Below, one piece after another: positions 40,290 to 47,749 of a DNA stretch of 64,000 bases (positions within the stretch are counted from its first letter, which is position 1; the number at the start of each line of letters is the position of its first letter). Location: positions 2,932,501-2,996,500 of the forward strand of contig NZ_CP040871.1 of assembly GCF_006337105.1 (NCBI RefSeq). The letters run 5' to 3'. A program made the translations under genes and the position numbers. The DNA is from Thermomonas aquatica. Its GTDB lineage: Bacteria > Pseudomonadota > Gammaproteobacteria > Xanthomonadales > Xanthomonadaceae. Under the pieces are notes generated by a model. That model was not told where the DNA came from and did not search any database. It saw nothing but the letters and a program-made list of their open reading frames with translations.

Positions 40290-40964
40290 CTAGGCGCCCA
40301 TCCAGAAGAACACCGCCGCCATCCGCTCGTCGGCGAGCACTTCGCCGCAATAGGCGGTGGCGCTGTGGATCATCGCCGCGCTGTAGACCAGCAGGCGGTT
40401 GAAGCGGTTCGGCACGCGCACGTCCTCCACGAACGCGTCCGGCGGCACGAAGCGGGTGCCCAATGCGTCGACCAGCGTGTTGTGCGGCTTGTTCACCGTG
40501 TTGCCGCCGAGCTGGCCGCTGGGCATGCGCTGGCGATAGAAGCTGGTGCCGCAATCCTGCGGCGCGTCGGGCGTGAGGTAGAGCACGCCGGCATAGCGGC
40601 ACAGCGCGCGCGAATCGGTGTGCGGGCGCGCACCCGCCTCGCGTTCGCCGACGACCTGCACGCAGTTGTGGTTGAGCGTCTTGCCGTCGGGGGTGTTTTG
40701 CACCCACAACCGCTTCATGCCGGTGGCGGCGCGCACCCGGCCTTCGACCAGCGACAGTTCGTCCGCTTCCAGCGCCGGCAACGCGCGGCGCCCGGGCCAG
40801 CTCTCGCCGGTATGCGGGAAGCCCAGCGCCCAGTCCTGCTTGGCCATGCAGCGTTCGCGCACGTCGCCCGCGTTCGGCAGGACGTCGTCGAACACCCAGT
40901 AGTCGCGCCCTTCGGTGGGCTTGCGGTAGGGCAGGATGCGCAGGGGCGGCAAGGGGCGGTTCAT
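40290..40964 (-). CDS. DUF6445-like putative Fe(II)/2OG oxygenase-fold protein
   Basis: A 224-residue protein that resembles DUF6445. RPHTDS (H115, D117) and MIHSATAYCGE (H200) are spaced like the iron-binding HxD...H of prolyl-hydroxylase-type oxygenases, and NRLLVYSAAMIHS then AVFFW fits the final strands. Activity is not proven. It is convergent with the IPNS-like gene and divergent from tpiA, so it has its own promoter. Confidence 0.6.
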   Translation of the reverse strand: MNRPLPPLRILPYRKPTEGRDYWVFDDVLPNAGDVRERCMAKQDWALGFPHTGESWPGRRALPALEADELSLVEGRVRAATGMKRLWVQNTPDGKTLNHNCVQVVGEREAGARPHTDSRALCRYAGVLYLTPDAPQDCGTSFYRQRMPSGQLGGNTVNKPHNTLVDALGTRFVPPDAFVEDVRVPNRFNRLLVYSAAMIHSATAYCGEVLADERMAAVFFWMGA

Positions 40965-41030
40965 CGCGCGACTATAACGGCCCGCCGCCGCCGGTTGCTA
41001 AACTTGCGCATCACACGCTGGGAGCCGCGC

Positions 41031-41783
41031 ATGCGCCGCAAGATCGTCGCCGGGAACTGGAAACTGCATGGCGATCGCGCCTTCGCCCACGGCTTGCTGG
41101 ATGCCGTGGCATCCGCGCCGGCCGCGGCGGGCGTCGAACTGGTGATCCTGCCGCCGCTGCCCTACCTCTGCGAGCTGATCTCGCAATTCGCCAGGCGCGG
41201 GCTGGATTTCGGCGCGCAGGACGTCAGCGCCAATGCCAAGGGCGCCTATACCGGCGAGGTTTCGGCCTCGATGCTGGTCGATATCGGGGCGAAGTACGGC
41301 CTGGTCGGCCATTCCGAGCGCCGCCAGCACCACCGGGAAACCAGCGAGCTGGTGGCGGCCAAGTTCGTCGCCGCCAAGAACGCCGGCCTGGCCCCGATCG
41401 TGTGCGTGGGCGAATCCCTGCACGAGCGCGAGGCAGGGCAGACCGAGTGGCGGATCGAGGAGCAGTTGCAGGCCGTGTTCGACGCCGCGGGCCCGCAGGC
41501 GTTCGCCGGGGCGGTCATCGCCTACGAACCGGTCTGGGCGATCGGGACCGGCCGGACCGCCAGCCCGGAACAGGCGCAGGAGGTGCATGCGTTCATCCGT
41601 GGCGAGGTGGCCGCGCGCGATGCTACAATCGCCGGCTCGCTGCCGATCCTGTACGGCGGCAGCGTGAAGCCCGACAACGCGGCCAGCCTGTTCGCCCAGG
41701 CCGACGTCGACGGCGGGCTGATCGGCGGCGCCTCGCTCGTCGCCGCGGATTTCCTGGCCATCGCGTCCGCCGCGGCGGCCTGA
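41031..41783 (+). CDS. tpiA: Triosephosphate isomerase
   Basis: A 250-residue glycolytic TIM-barrel enzyme. The substrate Lys is in AGNWKLHG, the catalytic His in VGHSERR, and the catalytic Glu in AYEPVWAIGTG. YGGSVKPDN binds phosphate. The ATG at 41031 is the family start. secG follows after 28 bases, as is typical for the Xanthomonadaceae, so the two are probably one transcript. Confidence 0.97.
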   Translation: MRRKIVAGNWKLHGDRAFAHGLLDAVASAPAAAGVELVILPPLPYLCELISQFARRGLDFGAQDVSANAKGAYTGEVSASMLVDIGAKYGLVGHSERRQHHRETSELVAAKFVAAKNAGLAPIVCVGESLHEREAGQTEWRIEEQLQAVFDAAGPQAFAGAVIAYEPVWAIGTGRTASPEQAQEVHAFIRGEVAARDATIAGSLPILYGGSVKPDNAASLFAQADVDGGLIGGASLVAADFLAIASAAAA

Positions 41784-41811
41784 CCCAAATACAAGACGGA
41801 TACGAATCACG

Positions 41812-42258
41812 ATGTGGCTGCAACTTGTAAACGTGCTGTACGTGCTGGTGGCGATCGCCATGATCGGCCTGATCCTGATGCAGCGCGGTGCCGGTGCGCA
41901 GGCGGGTTCGGGCTTCGGCGGCGGCGCGTCGGCCACCGTGTTCGGCTCGCGCGGCGCATCGAACTTCCTGACCAAGAGCACCAAGTGGCTGGCGATCATG
42001 TTCTTCGCCATCAGCCTGGGCATGGCCGTCTACGCCAGCAAGATGGCCCGTCAAGGCGGCGCCACGCCGGCCGCGGCGGATCTTGGCGTGATGGGCCAGC
42101 AGGCGCCCGCCGCGCCGGCACAGCAAGTGCCGACCGCGCAGGTGCCGGCCGCCGCCCCGGCGCAACAGCCGGCCGCGCCGGTCTCCGCGCCGCAGTACGC
42201 CCAGCAGCCTGCCGCTGCTGCGCCGGCCGCCGAACAGGCACCTGCCCCGGCCAAGTAA
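41812..42258 (+). CDS. secG: Protein translocase subunit SecG
   Basis: A 148-residue inner-membrane subunit of the SecYEG translocon. Two helices (about residues 4-22 and 57-74) flank the GFGGGASATVFGSRGASNFLTK loop that marks the family. The C-terminal 60 residues are Ala/Pro/Gln-rich and longer than in E. coli; they are probably disordered. tRNA-Leu follows after 40 bases, the same order as in E. coli. Confidence 0.95.
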   Translation: MWLQLVNVLYVLVAIAMIGLILMQRGAGAQAGSGFGGGASATVFGSRGASNFLTKSTKWLAIMFFAISLGMAVYASKMARQGGATPAAADLGVMGQQAPAAPAQQVPTAQVPAAAPAQQPAAPVSAPQYAQQPAAAAPAAEQAPAPAK

Positions 42259-42298
42259 TCGGATTTACAATGTTCTCGCGGCGCGAGCCGCAACACCT

Positions 42299-42383
42299 GC
42301 CCAGGTGGCGGAATTGGTAGACGCACTACCTTGAGGTGGTAGCGATTTAGGTCGTAGGGGTTCGAGTCCCCTCTTGGGCACCA
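42299..42383 (+). tRNA. leuU: tRNA-Leu (anticodon GAG)
   Basis: An 85-base class II tRNA. The acceptor arms GCCCAGG and CTTGGGC pair over seven bases with one G-T. The anticodon loop TTGAGGT in a CTACC/GGTAG stem gives GAG, reading CTC and CTT. A long variable arm is present, the T-loop is TTCGAGT, and CCA is encoded. It lies downstream of secG, as leuU does in E. coli. A terminator follows after 11 bases. Confidence 0.97.
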
Positions 42384-42394
42384 TACAAAACGAG

Positions 42395-42419
42395 AAGCCC
42401 GCCGCAAGGCGGGCTTTTT
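42395..42419 (+). terminator. Terminator after tRNA-Leu
   Basis: AAGCCCGCC and GGCGGGCTT pair across a GCAA tetraloop, followed by a short T-run. It should end the tpiA-secG-tRNA transcript. Confidence 0.85.
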
Positions 42420-42423
42420 GTTG

Positions 42424-42449
42424 CGGTTCGAGTCCCGATGGCGACTCCA
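42424..42449 (+). other. tRNA-like 3' end fragment
   Basis: After the terminator, GGTTCGAGTCCC recurs exactly as in the tRNA-Leu T-arm. It is followed by 13 bases ending in CCA at the same spacing as in the intact tRNA (T-loop, five, seven, one, CCA). The T-stem and acceptor sequences differ from tRNA-Leu. It could be a remnant of another tRNA or an integration scar. Chance similarity cannot be excluded. Confidence 0.4.
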
Positions 42450-42461
42450 GGCCCGCGGGTT

Positions 42462-42896
42462 TCACTCCGCCTGCTCGAACTCGTCTTCCGGCAAGGCCAG
42501 GAAGGCCCAGAACGGGATCTCCCGCCGGGCCCAGTCGGACACCGCTTCGTCAAGGATTTCCAGCAGGGTGTCGAAGCTGGTTTCGTCGGCGTCGCGCAGT
42601 TCGGCGGCGGCATCGAACAGCAAGGCGTAGCCGGGCGCGGGCAGCCAGGACAGGTCGCGCAGGCGGTCGCTGGCGGCATCCCAGTTGCGGCCGCTGCCGG
42701 CGGGGAAGTCCAGTGCGGTGGCCAGCCGCAGCATCAGCGTCGCCTTGTCGGCGCAGCCGCGCAGGTCGATGCGGCGGCTCAGCAGGCCGGCGTCGCGGCT
42801 CGCCATGCCGAGCGTCGCGATGTCGTCGCTGGTGACGAAGAACACGCCGGCGCGGGCCGCATCGTCCAGGCCCAGGTCGAAACCGGAATCGGTCAC
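42462..42896 (-). CDS. Barstar-family RNase inhibitor (GTG start)
   Basis: A 144-residue protein of the barstar family. It has IDLRGCADKATLMLRLATALDFPAGSG and then NWDAASDRLRDLSWL, where barstars bind the RNase active site through the Asp-rich helix. GTG 42896 overlaps the stop of the RNase-like gene by four bases (GTGA). The cytoplasmic inhibitor presumably protects the host from the neighbouring nuclease. Confidence 0.85.
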   Translation of the reverse strand: MTDSGFDLGLDDAARAGVFFVTSDDIATLGMASRDAGLLSRRIDLRGCADKATLMLRLATALDFPAGSGRNWDAASDRLRDLSWLPAPGYALLFDAAAELRDADETSFDTLLEILDEAVSDWARREIPFWAFLALPEDEFEQAE

Positions 42897-43384
42897 TGCA
42901 GGCCTCCCGCGACATCGAAGCGGCGGAAACTGTCGTAGTGGTCGTCGCTGTAGTACCACTCGCCGGGCGGGTCGCCGCCGGTGACGATCCGGCGCGCACC
43001 GCGATGTTCCACGCCGGGCGTGTCGACGGTGTATTCGCGGTACCAGCCGCGCGGCTTGCGCGGCAGGCGGCCCTCGCGGTTGCCGAACACGCTGCCGTCC
43101 TGGCGATGCGGGAACGGGCCGCCGCGCCGGATCATGGCGATGGTGGCGTGCGCTTCGGCCGGCAGGAAACCCGGGAGCGCCGTTTCCGCCTCGACCGGCT
43201 TCGCCGATGGCGAAGCATCCGCCATCGGCGGCAGGGCGATGTCATTGCCGGGAAGCGCGTGGACGGTGTCGCCGGCGGGGGCGGGAGGAAGCGCTTGCGG
43301 GCGCGGCCACATGAGCCAGCCGCCGGCCAGCACGACCGCGAGCAGCAGCCAGGGAATCCAGTTGTTCGGGTTGCGGTTGCGCAT
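42893..43384 (-). CDS. Barnase-like guanyl-specific ribonuclease, membrane-anchored or exported
   Basis: A 163-residue protein with an N-terminal hydrophobic helix (residues about 9-26), a Pro-rich linker, and a C-terminal microbial RNase domain of the N1/T1/barnase type. The likely catalytic residues are Glu117 (YREYTV), Arg131 (RGARRIV) and His149 (SDDHYDSF). FPHRQDGSVFGNREGRLP is the family substrate-loop region. The helix can serve as a signal peptide or an anchor. Its inhibitor gene follows with a GTGA overlap, a standard toxin/immunity layout; the target may be foreign cells or nutrient RNA. Confidence 0.88.
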   Translation of the reverse strand: MRNRNPNNWIPWLLLAVVLAGGWLMWPRPQALPPAPAGDTVHALPGNDIALPPMADASPSAKPVEAETALPGFLPAEAHATIAMIRRGGPFPHRQDGSVFGNREGRLPRKPRGWYREYTVDTPGVEHRGARRIVTGGDPPGEWYYSDDHYDSFRRFDVAGGLQ

Positions 43385-43387
43385 CGA

Positions 43388-43636
43388 TCAGTCGTGCCGG
43401 ATCTCGAAGGGTGGGTGTTCGTTCAACGTGCCGTCCGCTTCCAGCACGCCGAAGGTCTTGCGGTCGCCGTCGAACACGACCGGGATCGATGGCTGGAACA
43501 GCGGGTGGCGGATGAATTTCAGCGACCATCCGTAGCGCTCCAGCGCGTCCAGCGTCTCCTGCTGCGCTTCGTTGAGCTCGGCGCGCATTTCGCGCGCGCG
43601 ATGGTGCTCGTCCTTGCGTCGTTCGGACTGAGGCAT
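43388..43636 (-). CDS. Conserved small protein of unknown function
   Basis: An 82-residue protein with a charged helical N-terminus (SERRKDEHHRAREMRAEL) and a C-terminal half with ERYGWSLKFIRHPLFQP and VFDGDRKTFGVLEADGT. The start at 43636 is the only ATG that gives the complete charged region. It lies three bases before the RNase-like gene, so it may be co-transcribed with it. I recognise no domain with a known activity. Confidence 0.7.
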   Translation of the reverse strand: MPQSERRKDEHHRAREMRAELNEAQQETLDALERYGWSLKFIRHPLFQPSIPVVFDGDRKTFGVLEADGTLNEHPPFEIRHD

Positions 43637-43702
43637 GGGCCCCCCTGTGCGACATCCGGCTGGAGGCGCAGAATGGCCCCGTCCCCACGCGCATGCAAGC
43701 CC

Positions 43703-44299
43703 ATGGCCCGCGACCCACGCATCGACGCCTACATCGAACGCGCCGCGCCGTTCGCGCAGCCGATCCTGACCCGCGTGCGCGAACTGGTGCACGAGGCCTG
43801 CCCGCAGGTCGAGGAAACCATCAAGTGGGGCATGCCGACCTTCGTGCATGCCGGCGGCATCCTGTGCGGGATGGCGGCGTTCAAGCAGCACGCCTCGTTC
43901 GGGTTCTGGAAGCATGCGCTGGTGGTGGGCGACGGCTCGCCGCGCGATGGCATGGGCAGCTACGGCAAGATGGTCACGATCAAGGACCTGCCGCCGAAGA
44001 AGACCCTGCTCGCGCATGTCAAGAAGGCGATGAAGCTCAACGAGGACGGGGTGAAGGCGCCGGTGCGCAAGTCTGCGCCGAAGCCACCGCCACAGGCGCC
44101 GGACGACCTCGTCGCCGCGTTGAAGAAGGACAAGGCCGCGCAGGCGACCTTCGATGGGTTCCCGCCCGGCTGCAAGCGCGAGTACATCGAGTGGATCGTC
44201 GAGGCCAAGCGCGAGGACACCCGCGCCAAGCGATTGGCGCAGGCGGTCGAGTGGATGGCCGAAGGCAAGCGCCGCAACTGGAAGTACGAGAACTGCTGA
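43703..44299 (+). CDS. YdeI/DUF1801 family protein
   Basis: A 198-residue cytoplasmic protein. The DUF1801 domain (residues about 10-115) has VEETIKWGMPTFVHAGGILCGMAAFKQHASFGFW. The C-terminal third (DDLVAALKKDKAAQATFDGFPPGCKREYIEWI, then EDTRAKRL) matches the YdeI/OmpD-associated region. Some members are called iron-chaperone-like from the frataxin-like fold, but the function is not settled. It converges on the EEP phosphatase gene after six bases. Confidence 0.88.
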   Translation: MARDPRIDAYIERAAPFAQPILTRVRELVHEACPQVEETIKWGMPTFVHAGGILCGMAAFKQHASFGFWKHALVVGDGSPRDGMGSYGKMVTIKDLPPKKTLLAHVKKAMKLNEDGVKAPVRKSAPKPPPQAPDDLVAALKKDKAAQATFDGFPPGCKREYIEWIVEAKREDTRAKRLAQAVEWMAEGKRRNWKYENC

Positions 44300-44305
44300 T
44301 CGCCC

Positions 44306-45151
44306 TCAGCGGGCGAACGCGAGACGCACGTACAGGCCGAAGTGGTCGCTGGGCCAGACGCCGGGCGCGCCTTCCCGATCCAGCACGATGCGGGCTTCGA
44401 GTGGCTTCAGCGGCCCGCGTTGCAGGTACACGTGGTCGATGCGGCGGGCATCGTCCGGGAAGTAATGCGGATTGAGGGTCGGCCGCGGGTCCGCGCGACC
44501 ATGCAGGGTGTCGAACGCATTGTCGTGGCCGGCTTCCAGCGCGGCGAGTTCGGGCTGGCCTGAACCTGCATTGAAGTCGCCGGCCACGATCGAAGGCGCA
44601 GCGCCGGCGGTGCGCGCGATGAAGGCCTGCAGGTCGGCGAGTTGTTGCGCGCGCATGCGTCGTCCGCTGTCGTCGTCCTGGTAATTGGGGTGGGTGACGT
44701 AGACATTGAGCGGATGCCCGCCGATGTCGATGCGTGCCCAGCCGGCGGTGCGCGAATCCTCCAGCGGTCGCAGTCTCGTCCAGTCGCGGGCCAGCACCGG
44801 ATGCCGGGTCAGGATCGCGTTCCCGTAGCGCCGCGGCCTGTCGCCGGGGTCGATCGAAATGAAGTACGCCGAATAGCCGAGCGCAGCGGCCAGGTCGTCG
44901 GCCTGGTTGCGCAGGGCCTCGTGCTGCAGGACTTCCTGCAGCACGATCGCGTCGGGTTGCAGTTCGCGCAGTTCGTCGACGATCAGGGCGCGGCGCTTCG
45001 GCCAGTCCGCCTTGTCGTGGTACAGGTTGAAGGTGACGATCCCGAACGACGGGGCGCGCGGTTCCCGGATCGTCGCGCAACCGGCGAACGCGGATGCCGC
45101 CGCCAACAGCATCGCCAGCAACCCGGTGGCGAGCGCTCGGCGGCGGTACAC
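44306..45151 (-). CDS. Endonuclease/exonuclease/phosphatase family lipoprotein
   Basis: A 281-residue protein with a lipobox near AFAGC (Cys25), so probably lipid-anchored in the periplasm. The EEP fold is shown by VTFNLYHDK, VLQEVLQHE, THPNYQ, GDFNAGS and the terminal SDHFGLYV. Substrates may be phosphodiesters or nucleic acid; the family includes phosphatases and nucleases. It lies four bases from the M14 gene stop, so both are likely on one transcript. Confidence 0.88.
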   Translation of the reverse strand: MYRRRALATGLLAMLLAAASAFAGCATIREPRAPSFGIVTFNLYHDKADWPKRRALIVDELRELQPDAIVLQEVLQHEALRNQADDLAAALGYSAYFISIDPGDRPRRYGNAILTRHPVLARDWTRLRPLEDSRTAGWARIDIGGHPLNVYVTHPNYQDDDSGRRMRAQQLADLQAFIARTAGAAPSIVAGDFNAGSGQPELAALEAGHDNAFDTLHGRADPRPTLNPHYFPDDARRIDHVYLQRGPLKPLEARIVLDREGAPGVWPSDHFGLYVRLAFAR

Positions 45152-45155
45152 CGGC

Positions 45156-46937
45156 TTAGTCCAGCACGGTATCGGTGCGCAGCACCGGGTAGCGGTTGCT
45201 GCCCGCGTCCCATGCCGGGTGGCGTCGATAGAAGAAATCGAGGCGGGCAGCGGGGTTGCTGGCGAAGTCGGCGTCGTCCTTCAGCTTCTTTTCGAATTCG
45301 GCTTTCAGCGCGGGGTCTTTCGCCAGCATCAACCGCGCCTGCTCTTCCGCGACGTAGCCCTCCATGTATTCCTTGCGCTCGAAGGCGTTGTTGAAATCGC
45401 CCCAGGCCGCCATCGAGTCGGTGGCGGTCGGCTCCAGGATGTTGACCAGCAGCCGCGCATTCGCCTGCGCGATCGGCACGTACAGGGAGCCCGCGGCGAC
45501 CTCCGCCGCCTGCGGCGTCCACTTGCCCGCCAGGCTGACCCGTTGGTGGCCTTCGACCGATGCCGGCGAGAACTGCGCGCTGTCGGCGATGAACGCCTGC
45601 GCCTTGCTGTCGCGCAGCGGCGCGCTCAGCACGCGGAAGCCGATGCCGTGCGCCAGCAGGTGCTTGGCCACCGCGACCGCGTACTGCCGCGGCACCAGAT
45701 AACCGCCCATCGGCGCGACGATGCTGTTGCCCGGCACGATCTCGTCGCGCAGCGGGATCTTCCACACCTGCGGCTTGCGCTCGTCGTAGCGGGTCATCGT
45801 CGCGCCGGAGATCTCCGAGGGCGTGCGGGTGTAGGCGTAGCCGAGGAAGTCGATGCTGCGCACCTGGTCGGTGGCCTTGTAGTCCAGCGGTATCGGCTGG
45901 CCGCCGAGCCTGGCCGCGCGCGCGTCCGCGTCGTGCGCGAGCTGCAGCCAACGCGGGCCGTTCGCCGCGACCAGTTCCAGCGCGTCGAGCACGGCGTTGT
46001 AAGTGGCCTTCACCCGCTCCGGATAGGTGCGCCAGGAATGGGTCTCGACCAGGATGCCGATGCGGTTGCGCAGCGGGAAATAGCCGTTGGAGAAGCGCGG
46101 CGTGCTCACGCCGTGGACGAAGCCGGAGGCCGGATTGTCGTCCTCGACGAAGCTCGGGTAGAACCCGACCGGCTTGGAACCTTGCGTCGCCAGCTTGGCG
46201 ATGATGCCGTCCTTCAGGCCGTTGCCGGCCTCGCGCAGGGCCATGTCGCCGGAATTGGTGGGCTCGCCGGTGATCGAGATGTCGTGCTGGAACTTGGCGC
46301 CGTCGGTCACGTGCAGGTCCAGCATCGCCAGCGGATCCCACTGGTTGACCAGGCCGAGCATCGCCTGCATCTCGGCGCTGTCGGCCTTCACGTAGTCGCG
46401 GTTGAGGTTGTAGCGCTGCGCGGTCACGCGGAAACCCATCTGCTCGGGGCCGCGCTGGTTGGGGCGGTTCCAGGCGCGGAAATTCTCGTGGCCGTCGGCA
46501 TTGAACACCGGCACGAACAGCAGCACGGCCTTGTCGAGCAGCCCCTTGCCGACCTTGCCCTGCAGCAGGTCGCGGACCAGCCAGAAGCCCGCATCCTTGC
46601 CGTCGATCTCGCCGGCGTGGATGCCGCCCTGCGCCAGCAGCACCGGCAGGCCGCGCGCCTGCGCCGCCTTCGCGTCCAGCGCGCCGCTGGTGGACACGGC
46701 CATCGCCTTCATCGGCCGGCCCTCGGGGGTGGTGCCGAAGCTGAAGCAGCGCACTGCCTGCGGGTAGGCCGACTGGAAGCCATCGCAGAGCGCGATCACC
46801 TCGTCGTAGCGGCCGGTCTGCCTGAAGCCGCTGCGTTCGGCGGTGGTGGCCAAGGCCGCGCTGGCGGCGGAGGCGGACGGCGCTGCGGCGAACAGCGGGC
46901 AGGCGAACAAGGTGGCGGCAAGCAAGGCGCGGCGCAT
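45156..46937 (-). CDS. M14 family zinc carboxypeptidase
   Basis: A 593-residue exported metallopeptidase. The signal peptide ends near SASAAS (residue about 26). Zinc ligands are in GGIHAGEIDGKDAG (HxxE) and in LDLHVTDG; the catalytic Glu is probably in ILVETHSWRTYPE. It trims peptides or muropeptides from the C-terminus in the periplasm. The start at 46937 was chosen because a longer frame (to 47075) lacks a signal sequence. The C-terminal 200 residues form a beta-rich domain of unknown role. Confidence 0.92.
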   Translation of the reverse strand: MRRALLAATLFACPLFAAAPSASAASAALATTAERSGFRQTGRYDEVIALCDGFQSAYPQAVRCFSFGTTPEGRPMKAMAVSTSGALDAKAAQARGLPVLLAQGGIHAGEIDGKDAGFWLVRDLLQGKVGKGLLDKAVLLFVPVFNADGHENFRAWNRPNQRGPEQMGFRVTAQRYNLNRDYVKADSAEMQAMLGLVNQWDPLAMLDLHVTDGAKFQHDISITGEPTNSGDMALREAGNGLKDGIIAKLATQGSKPVGFYPSFVEDDNPASGFVHGVSTPRFSNGYFPLRNRIGILVETHSWRTYPERVKATYNAVLDALELVAANGPRWLQLAHDADARAARLGGQPIPLDYKATDQVRSIDFLGYAYTRTPSEISGATMTRYDERKPQVWKIPLRDEIVPGNSIVAPMGGYLVPRQYAVAVAKHLLAHGIGFRVLSAPLRDSKAQAFIADSAQFSPASVEGHQRVSLAGKWTPQAAEVAAGSLYVPIAQANARLLVNILEPTATDSMAAWGDFNNAFERKEYMEGYVAEEQARLMLAKDPALKAEFEKKLKDDADFASNPAARLDFFYRRHPAWDAGSNRYPVLRTDTVLD

Positions 46938-47067
46938 GGTCGGCAGGTCTCCGGGGGATTGGGCCGATGGTAACCGGGGCGTCGCGCGGCCGTGACTGCC
47001 CAAGGTCATGCGGCCGCGCCGATCCGGCGCATGCGAAGATGCGGCATCGCCCGCCATCGGTTCGCAC

Positions 47068-47703
47068 ATGGACACGACCCTCTACTACGCCCCCGGCGCC
47101 GCCAGCCTGCTCGTGCACTGGTTGCTGATCGAACTGGATGTGCCGCACCGGCTGCAGTTGGTCGATACCGCGGCGAAGGCGCAGAAATCGCCGGAGTATC
47201 TCGCGCTGAACCCGAACGGCGTGGTGCCCACGCTGGTGATCGACGGCAGGCCGCAATACGAAGCCGCGGCGCTGGCATTGATGCTGGCGGAGCGCCACCC
47301 GGACGATCGCCTGGCGCCGTTGCCGGACGATACGCGGCGTGCCGATTACCTGCAGTGGATGTTCAACCTGGCCAACATGGTGCAGCCGCTGTTCCGCCAA
47401 TGGTGGTATCCGGGCGAGCCGGCCGGCGAGGCGAATGCCGATGTCCTGCGCGCGCATTGCGCGCCGCGCATCGAGGCGGAGTGGCAACGCATCGACGACC
47501 ACCTCGCGGCGCATGGCCCGTACCTGCTGGGCGACGAACCGAGCGTCGCCGATTTCTACCTGACCATGCTGATGCGCTGGTCGCGCAACATGCCGAAGCC
47601 GGCCACCGAATGGCCGCAGCTGGCGGCGCTGGCGCAACGCATGAAGGCGCGGCCCTCGTTCAAGCTCCTGTATGAACGCGAAGGGCTGAGCGAATGGGCC
47701 TGA
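47068..47703 (+). CDS. Glutathione S-transferase family protein
   Basis: A 211-residue cytosolic GST-type protein. The thioredoxin-like N-terminal domain has YYAPGAASLLVHWLL and NPNGVVPTLVIDG, then the glutathione-binding EAAALALMLAE. The all-helical C-terminal domain has the capping-box-like PSVADFYLTMLMRW. Beta-type GSTs use a Cys or Ser near residue 10; here the site is GAASLL, so Ser is likely. Substrate unknown. It is divergent from the M14 gene. Confidence 0.9.
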   Translation: MDTTLYYAPGAASLLVHWLLIELDVPHRLQLVDTAAKAQKSPEYLALNPNGVVPTLVIDGRPQYEAAALALMLAERHPDDRLAPLPDDTRRADYLQWMFNLANMVQPLFRQWWYPGEPAGEANADVLRAHCAPRIEAEWQRIDDHLAAHGPYLLGDEPSVADFYLTMLMRWSRNMPKPATEWPQLAALAQRMKARPSFKLLYEREGLSEWA

Positions 47704-47749
47704 GGGCCGCATCGGTTAGGCTTCCGCCACCCATCACGAAGCACCAAGC

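Noticed and set aside
44907..46973. A 688-codon open frame on the plus strand
   Set aside because: Antisense to the EEP and M14 genes, with composition typical of shadow frames.
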